The notes under the pieces are model-generated. The model did no database searches. It was not told the DNA's origin and saw nothing but the letters and a program-made list of their open reading frames with translations. Shown one piece after another: positions 58,187-64,000 of a stretch of DNA of 64,000 bases. The DNA comes from Paraphoma chrysanthemicola. Taxonomy: Eukaryota > Ascomycota > Dothideomycetes > Pleosporales > Phaeosphaeriaceae. Positions within the stretch are counted from its first letter, which is position 1. Each line of letters begins with the position of its first letter. The translations under genes were made by a program, and so were the position numbers. Where the stretch lies: the NCBI GenBank assembly GCA_020744225.1, contig JAGMWG010000007.1, positions 1,240,001 through 1,304,000 on the forward strand. The letters are read 5' to 3'.

Positions 58187-59515
58187 CACGAAGTAAGGAA
58201 AGAAGATTTTTCCGAATATTGGCCAAGCGTAGAGCAGAGTGATGATCAATCGTTCTTCCAAGGTGAGCCGTAACAATTGGGCCGTTGGAGCTCAGCCTTG
58301 CTGTAATTGCCTAATCCCAGAGTAATTGCTGCAGTCGTAATACAGGACAGGGTCAAAAAGTGACAGACTTGGTGTTCCAGACAGCTGCGATGTGTGACAC
58401 TTATACAATTGCGATGATAGAGTCACCTTATTGGCCTCATTGTTCGCTCTTCCGCTCGTATATTGCAAAGGTTAGCCTTCCACGAGTTCCGCGTTGAACT
58501 ACGGCAGCTACGCCGCACGCGCACATGACAGCCCAGAAGCTCGGGACAGTGGCAAGATTATGCGCCGCGGGAGCCGTTTTCGAGCCTATCACAGGCCGCC
58601 GTCAGGTTGTTACTGTTGGTTCTGTGAGCAAACAAGCCTGCCTTGCGAGCAACCAGGGATTGATATCACATGCGTAGTTCATCCAACCGATGCTTACCAA
58701 CTTCCTTGTTCAGTAAAACTTATTAGCCCGTGCGCTGCCTGCGCCGCAGAGCTAAGGCAAGAACTGCTGTCCTTGGCGAAAGAGGAAGACGCCTCGCTCT
58801 TCAGAATCAATGCTGTCATTGCTGTGCCACTTCTGTTTGCCCCACAAGAAGGATTGATCAGACAATCTTTAGATTATATTCTCACCTGATCGAGGAGGAT
58901 GCCTAGAGTAGCTGACCACCTACCCCACTCATGCTTACACCTCTAATCCTGCTTCCTATTAGTTCCTCCGGCAGCGATTATCTTATTGCCCGAAGCGGAA
59001 ACACGCGCGAAGGGATAATTACTTATCCCGCAATAGCTCACTTCACTTCGTTGGCCGCAGATCCAATATAGGGAATGACTGGAATTTGCGGTCATCGACA
59101 AGACGTCCGCTTACGACTAGAATTAGATGCACAGCTTCAATACAAGATTATCCACTATTCCACTGTGGCACATGGCAATATGAACCATTCTGAAGATCTT
59201 CGGAGAGCGAACAACGCCGGCTGGTCAGATAGGACATGCGCCGTTCAAATTCCCTCAGCTCAGGCATCGCGTTTAGCTTTGGGTCCCCTTTTCCAAATCT
59301 CTAGGTATGAAGCATCGGCAGACCAGTTCGAGTCAATTTTGAACAAGCCAAGAAGCGCCACGGCTACAATAGGCAATGAAGCAATCCGTCGCCGCTTACT
59401 AGAGGCAGGCGTGAGTTCAGGCTACCTATAGGAATGGAGCTTAGCTCGTGATATTACCCCAGTGTAGCCTGATCTTATTGTCGCTTTTGGCCTTAGTCTA
59501 GCTTCTGCTACTTCA
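58187..59515. other. Intergenic region with weak open frames
   Basis: About 1.3 kb. Plus-strand frames at 58494-58889 (no ATG near its start; the first is at 58559) and 59075-59431 (ATG, 118 codons, containing RYEASADQFESILNKP) are moderately protein-like but have no domain, so not called. The left end is the promoter of the O-methyltransferase-like gene. Confidence 0.3.
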
Positions 59516-59700
59516 GATCTACTAGTTAGATTTAAGAAACCTCTAGCCAGATAAAGAAAGTATACAAAACATCATACATTGTGTAGAAGTAGTGGCTAAG
59601 TAAGGTAGTGCATATAACTCATATAATGTATAGGTCATTAGTAATTCGGTAGTTAAACTTTGTTAGTATAGAACTTCTAGAACCACGAATTGCTTCGTCG
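59516..59700. repeat. AT-rich stretch, possible decayed repeat
   Basis: About 185 bp with a marked drop in GC and many TA/TAG/CTAG words (for example ACTAGTTAGATTTAAGAAA). No open frame. This looks like a RIP-degraded repeat relic or an AT-rich spacer; no second copy exists in the window for comparison. Confidence 0.3.
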
Positions 59701-59778
59701 TTCGACAAAACACGTGACTCGTCCTCTCTGATCCAGAGTCATCATTCATCCTTCTCCGGATCACACAACATAAGGCCA

Positions 59779-60516
59779 TCATAACCGAAGACCCCTCAAC
59801 TCCTCCTCTCCTCCCTCCAGCCCAATTGTCCAAATACTCAACTCCACTTCTCGCCCCTCATCCACCACTCCCGCGATTTTCCTCAACCCTCTATCCGCAA
59901 ATCCCAACCTCTTCAAACACTTCTTCGAATCCTCATTCCCTCCATCCGTGATTCCGGCAAATGCTTCCCATCCCCTTGTCTCGCGATAATACTGCATGAG
60001 TGCCATCGCAGCTTCGCTAGCATAGCCTCTGCCGTGGTACTCTGGCAGAAAATTGAATCCAATGTCTGGAATCGCGGGGCCCGGGTGCGTTTGTGGGTGG
60101 TGCGCGATTTGGCACGAGACGGTGCCGATGTGGATGAGGGTGCTGAGATCGATCATTCCTCCTTGAGGATTGATAGTGCTAGGCGAACTTGAAGTAGTAG
60201 GGTCGGGAGAGGGTCGTAACGATACACAATACCGTCCATATCCCGTCATAGCTATCCTCTCCGCCCCTGCGGCGAGATACGCGACGGAAGTGGCGCGGTC
60301 AGTGGGCAGAAGTGGATTGGTGTGCACGCGTTTGTTGGCCGAAGGGGTGTTCATGACGGCGAGCGTGAAGTCGATGTGCGTGGGATCAGTGGGGAGGAAG
60401 TGCGAGATGTAGAGGCGGGGAGTTGCTATTAGGGGTTGTGGATCGAGAGGTGGTGTTGTTGGGAGGGCGGTAGGATCTAGGGTTGATATCGTGGTGTTGG
60501 AGACTGCGGTGGACAT
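59779..60516 (-). CDS. GNAT-family N-acetyltransferase (RimJ/RimL-like)
   Basis: Single exon. From the ATG at 60516 it is 245 aa; the frame stays open to an ATG at 60705 (308 aa). The shorter start is preferred for its ACCATG context and because the extra 63 residues are not domain-like. Domain features: ATPRLYISHFLPTDPTHIDF (beta1 of the acetyltransferase_3 type), GFNFLPEYHGRGYASEAAMA (the acetyl-CoA P-loop region, Q/RxxGxG/A-like H-G-R-G-Y-A), and SKKCLKRLGFADRG near the C-terminus. It transfers acetyl from acetyl-CoA to an unknown amine. A Thr/Ser/Pro-rich loop interrupts the middle. No targeting signal in the short form. Confidence 0.85.
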   Translation of the reverse strand: MSTAVSNTTISTLDPTALPTTPPLDPQPLIATPRLYISHFLPTDPTHIDFTLAVMNTPSANKRVHTNPLLPTDRATSVAYLAAGAERIAMTGYGRYCVSLRPSPDPTTSSSPSTINPQGGMIDLSTLIHIGTVSCQIAHHPQTHPGPAIPDIGFNFLPEYHGRGYASEAAMALMQYYRETRGWEAFAGITDGGNEDSKKCLKRLGFADRGLRKIAGVVDEGREVELSIWTIGLEGGEEELRGLRL

Positions 60517-63329
60517 GGTGCAAGTTAGGTATTTAGGTAATGGTGAGAAGGCGTATTCGTGTGAAGTTGAGGTGCTATGTCGCTTGAGATAGGGGAGTCT
60601 TGGAAGGATATTAAGGGCTAAGAACATCAAGAGACGAGCATTGATGTGATAAACTTTCGGAATGGAGCTTCGCTGCTTTGGTGTGATGATTATTGGGTGA
60701 CTCATCTAGGGCATCCTACATCCATCGTTCGAGGAACTGGTCAGCACTCCATGCCCGATTAGGAAGCTGCGAATAGTGCGACACATGAGAAATACGCATT
60801 AAACATTGCGCATCGGGTAGCTGTAGCCGGAACATCATCAGCGTAGGAGAAGTTTTGGAAGACAGATGTTCCTCTTGAATCATCATAGTCTTGAGAGCGC
60901 GAAATTACTGTCTTGGAATTCTGCTACGGGATAGTCTTACGAGGCGCTTACGGTGTGCTGCACGCCACCCGCGCTGAGATAGTTGCTGCTGCGCGGAAAG
61001 CCAATTATCAATTCATTGGCGGTTTTGTAGAGGATTTGTCCCAAGGATTACGTGCTGAGAAAAGATCATTGACGTTAAGAGTAGATCGAGACTTTGTTAC
61101 CTGGGTAGGCTTTCATGTCGATGAAAGGAGGACCTTGACAATAATGAAAATCACTTCCGACTCCATTATTTTTCTACCACGTCTCGCAACTACTTGTGAG
61201 TGATCGTTTATGAAAGGAATAGGTGATGAATTGTGAAAGGAGCTTTATAGAGACGCGCTAGATAGGAGCTCACGAGCGGTGACTGAGGCCCAGCCGCACT
61301 ATACCACAATGCACTGTTTTCCTTGATGATGAAGCTTATTACATCATATTTTACGGCGATGTGTCTCGATGGCCATCTCTCGCTTGCAGGACAAGTTTGC
61401 ATTTTGTTCTTGGCTTACTTTTCGTGGGTCTCGCCTTGAGACTTTTGCTTGTGGAGCCTAGACGTTAGTCTACAGAATCTTACAAAGTGCAATTTCCCAC
61501 GGGAAGCTTCCGGACGAGTCGACGAGACGTAGCCTAGCACATCCGGCATTCGGACCGTAGCAGCAGAGTTTGGCTAACATGAAGAACTCGATGGAGATTA
61601 TATGCTGATTGGAGGTACAAGATGAGTAATGGAAGTAACGTCTGTGAGATCATGTAAGTTGCCGAGAATAATGACATCGTTTGCGAATATCGGCGCAAGA
61701 GACAGGAAACAGTTTGGAAGCAACCTGCTCGGTAGATTCCTTTGATAATGGTTTGATGCGTCGTTGACACAGAGGTATTGAGTTCTGCTGGCGAGACTTT
61801 GGCGTGGTTGACATGTACCTGCCACGTTGTTGAGGAGTGCTGTCAGGTCGCCGACACCGACAATGTCGACACGGGGCATCTCCGGCTTTGCAACAACGCG
61901 GGCGCGATGGAAGGGTTGTTGTTCGTGCCAGCTCAGCCATGGCAAGCCTCAGGGCTCCGTGACTCCAAGCGCAAAAAACCTGCTGTGGCAGCCTCCACCA
62001 CGAATATGCGTGTCGCCACGCATGTCAACGGCTGCCTCACACCCGACTCAACGGGCGCAAAGCACCTGAGCAGGCTCTGAGCCTGGACTGCCTCTCACAT
62101 GGTGATCCGATCATCATGACCGAGCTCTTTCGCCTTCACCCTTGCCCACCTTCTTCCATCGTTTTAGCCAGTGTTACATCGATCGCCATCTGCTGATAGC
62201 CATGCTTTTGCGACCCGTCCTGCAGAAACGCAGCGTCACCAAAAATCGTGATTCGTGGAGCAGAAACTGTTCCTGGCCGGGCGAATCATGGCCGTTGAGT
62301 TGTGCAGAAGTTCGCAGGGCGTTCACCAATCGAGCTGAGGCACTTATGCAGGTCCAATGCGTTGAGACGCGCGGCCCGGTTGTTATGTCTTTCTTAGTGC
62401 CGGCGCGGGTTTCTGCGCTTGACGACTTCTGAAGATAGTCTTCTGTGGTGAGATTGTGTTGTTTCGAGCCGAGTCGCGATGAAATTGAAGCGCGACTCCG
62501 GGGATCTGATGCCTTATGAGGCGACCGGACTTGATTGGGTCCCAAATGTCGTTCTTCATTTACGAAACGTGGATGATCTGCCTCGGGATGCGGGACGGAA
62601 CTTTGGTGTCACGGTTGGCGCCTTCCCTAATATTCCTAGCAGGCTCACTAAGCGACGAGTACCCCTGGCTAGAAGCCTTCAACCTCCGTCCAAGACTCAA
62701 CGCTCAAAATCCTGTTCCTGCGTGCACATGCACCTAGTCTTCGGCCCCTCTCAGTCCACCAACGACTATCTCGTGAAGATCCTTCTCGTCGTGCATGAAG
62801 CTTATCGATACCAGGCAGGTTGTCCTTCAACGTGGCTCCAACAAGTTCGGCCTCCGAGTATGCTTGAGCTGCGCCGTGCGCTGGTGACGGCGCTGGCGCA
62901 TGCCAAGTGTGGAAACCTCATTTCCACATTTGCGCGGCATCTGGAATCGAGACTTGGGTAGCGAGACTCTTGTGTGACTTTTGACATGCCATTGGCAGTT
63001 CGGAACCGGGACGCTGGAAAAGTCAATCCAACCTTATTCACACGTGTTGGCATGCTGGGCGGTTTCTGCATCTGAAACCGGGGCGAAGATGATTTGCCGA
63101 AGGAAGGACGGCGAGGGAGCGCGCGGGAGTGGGCCGAAGGCTGTCAGAGCGGCGTTGTTTTTGGGGGCTTTGCGGCGTGCGGCGTCTTTTGATCTCTACT
63201 AGTATAAGAGGACGGTTGCGCCCGAAGATGTGCCCGTCGATTTGCACCAGGACTCTCCTTCACATCGCACTTGTCGATCTCACACTCCTTCGGTATCTTC
63301 ATACCAGTACATTCATTCATTAAGCCAAC
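60517..63329. other. Gene-poor region upstream of glucanase
   Basis: 2.8 kb. No gene could be supported. A plus-strand ATG frame at 62479-62961 (160 codons, Leu/Arg/Ser-rich, containing NVVLHLRNVDDLPRDAGRNF) and others are shorter or lack ATG. The right end is the glucanase promoter, with a TATAAG at 63203-63208. Confidence 0.35.
63203..63208 (+). promoter_or_regulatory. Putative TATA box of glucanase gene
   Basis: TATAAG about 125 bp upstream of the ATG, followed by a CT-rich leader. Plausible by position. Confidence 0.45.
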
Positions 63330-64000
63330 ATGGTTCAATCATCTGCCCTCTTTGCCCTCGCGGCCTTCACCGGCCTTATCCAGGCTACCCCCATGCACCA
63401 TCGCCGCCATCAGCACGTCCAGGCCCGCGGCGAGGCTGGAAAGCGTGGTCTCGCATTCCCCAAGCAATTCAATGGCCAGGCTGGATCCACATACACTCAT
63501 GCTTTTGCTGGCCACTCTCAAGTCACCTGGATGTACGATTGGGAAGCGGTCATTGACGGCGAGGCTGTTTCTGGTCTCGAATATGTTCCTCTCCTCCACA
63601 GCAACCAGGACTGGTGCACATCCGGCTGGACACAGAATGTTGCCAACGCGCGTTCCAAGTACGATGTCAAATATGTCCTCAGCTTCAACGAGCCGGATCA
63701 GGTTGGGTAGGTCAATACCTTCTTCATTACGTGCCATCATGAACCTAACATATTCTCAGTGGCGGAGGTTCCAACATTCCCGTCGACCAAGCCGTCGCCG
63801 CTCACAAGCAATATATCCAGCCCCTCGCCGGCTCTGGCCTGAAGATCGGCTCGCCCGCTGTCACCAACGGCAACGATGCCAACAAGGGCATCAACTACCT
63901 CAAGCAGTTCATGGCAGGCTGCAGCGACTGCCAGATCGACTTCGTTGTCGCCCACTACTATGCCTGGGACAACGTCGACGACTTCAAGAATTACCTCACC
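63330..64000 (+). CDS. Secreted GH128-type glycosyl hydrolase (Asl1-like), 3' end off window
   Basis: Two exons are seen (63330-63706, 63761-64000; 54-bp intron GTAGGT with a CTAAC branch). A signal peptide (MVQSSALFALAAFTGLIQA) and a short His/Arg-rich propeptide lead into the Asl1-like catalytic domain (PF11790, family GH128, beta-1,3-glucanases). It has SQVTWMYDWEA, the strand YVPLLHSN, KYVLSFNEPDQ with the acid/base Glu, and DFVVAHYYAWDNVDDFKNYL, leading to the second half with the nucleophile, which is beyond the edge. The FNEP motif across the exon end supports the join. Probably acts on cell-wall beta-1,3-glucan. About 205 residues are visible. Confidence 0.88.

Noticed and set aside
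60913..61203. 96-codon plus-strand frame
   Set aside because: No ATG near its start, no domain; treated as chance in a gene-poor stretch.

Overview
The window looks like nuclear DNA of a filamentous ascomycete (Pezizomycotina; Dothideomycetes is a guess). Reasons: many genes split by 45-65 bp introns with GTRNGT donors, CTRAC-type branch sites and YAG acceptors; fungus-specific families (Zn2Cys6 regulators, CFEM-like and Kre9/Knh1 wall proteins, DUF5071, 2EXR, a GH11 xylanase, a GH128-type glucanase); no operons and no bacterial signals. I rebuilt about 30 gene models by joining exons by hand with phase checks.

Region by region. 0-6 kb is housekeeping: cytoplasmic dynein intermediate chain (cut by the left edge), ATP synthase subunit e, and the mitochondrial/peroxisomal fission dynamin Dnm1/DnmA. 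7-13.4 kb holds an isochorismatase-like hydrolase, a secreted PEBP-family protein, a cysteine-rich single-pass membrane protein, and a GPI-anchored Kre9/Knh1-domain wall protein. 14.6-24.9 kb holds a small basic protein, a SET/MYND protein, a 14-TM-type MFS exporter divergent from a Zn2Cys6 regulator (shared 405-bp promoter), a 77-aa charged protein and a cytochrome P450. The exporter, regulator and P450 look like a small metabolite or toxicant-response module with no backbone synthase. 24.9-30.3 kb is gene-poor apart from a secreted GH11 xylanase.

30.3-38.8 kb is mostly housekeeping: thioredoxin reductase (with an open, mitochondrial-presequence-like frame upstream of its AUG), an acidic hypothetical protein, Atg14, cystathionine gamma-lyase, a DUF5071 protein and a 2EXR-like protein. 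39-40.1 kb is relic-like. 40.6-46.9 kb contains wall/membrane proteins, a conserved fungal lipocalin-like protein and the CDK subunit Cks1 (with a GC-AG intron). 48.5-55.5 kb holds a large C2H2 zinc-finger protein and a Dal81/TamA-type co-activator of nitrogen catabolism. 56-58.2 kb holds a family-2 O-methyltransferase-like protein whose catalytic His and SAM loop are altered, beside a broken PLP-aminotransferase fragment. The right end has a GNAT acetyltransferase and a GH128-type glucanase cut by the window edge.

Most long genes are supported by recognisable motifs. The weakest points are start codons of the SET/MYND and GNAT genes, the last splice of the xylanase, and several short frames that I list only as candidates.
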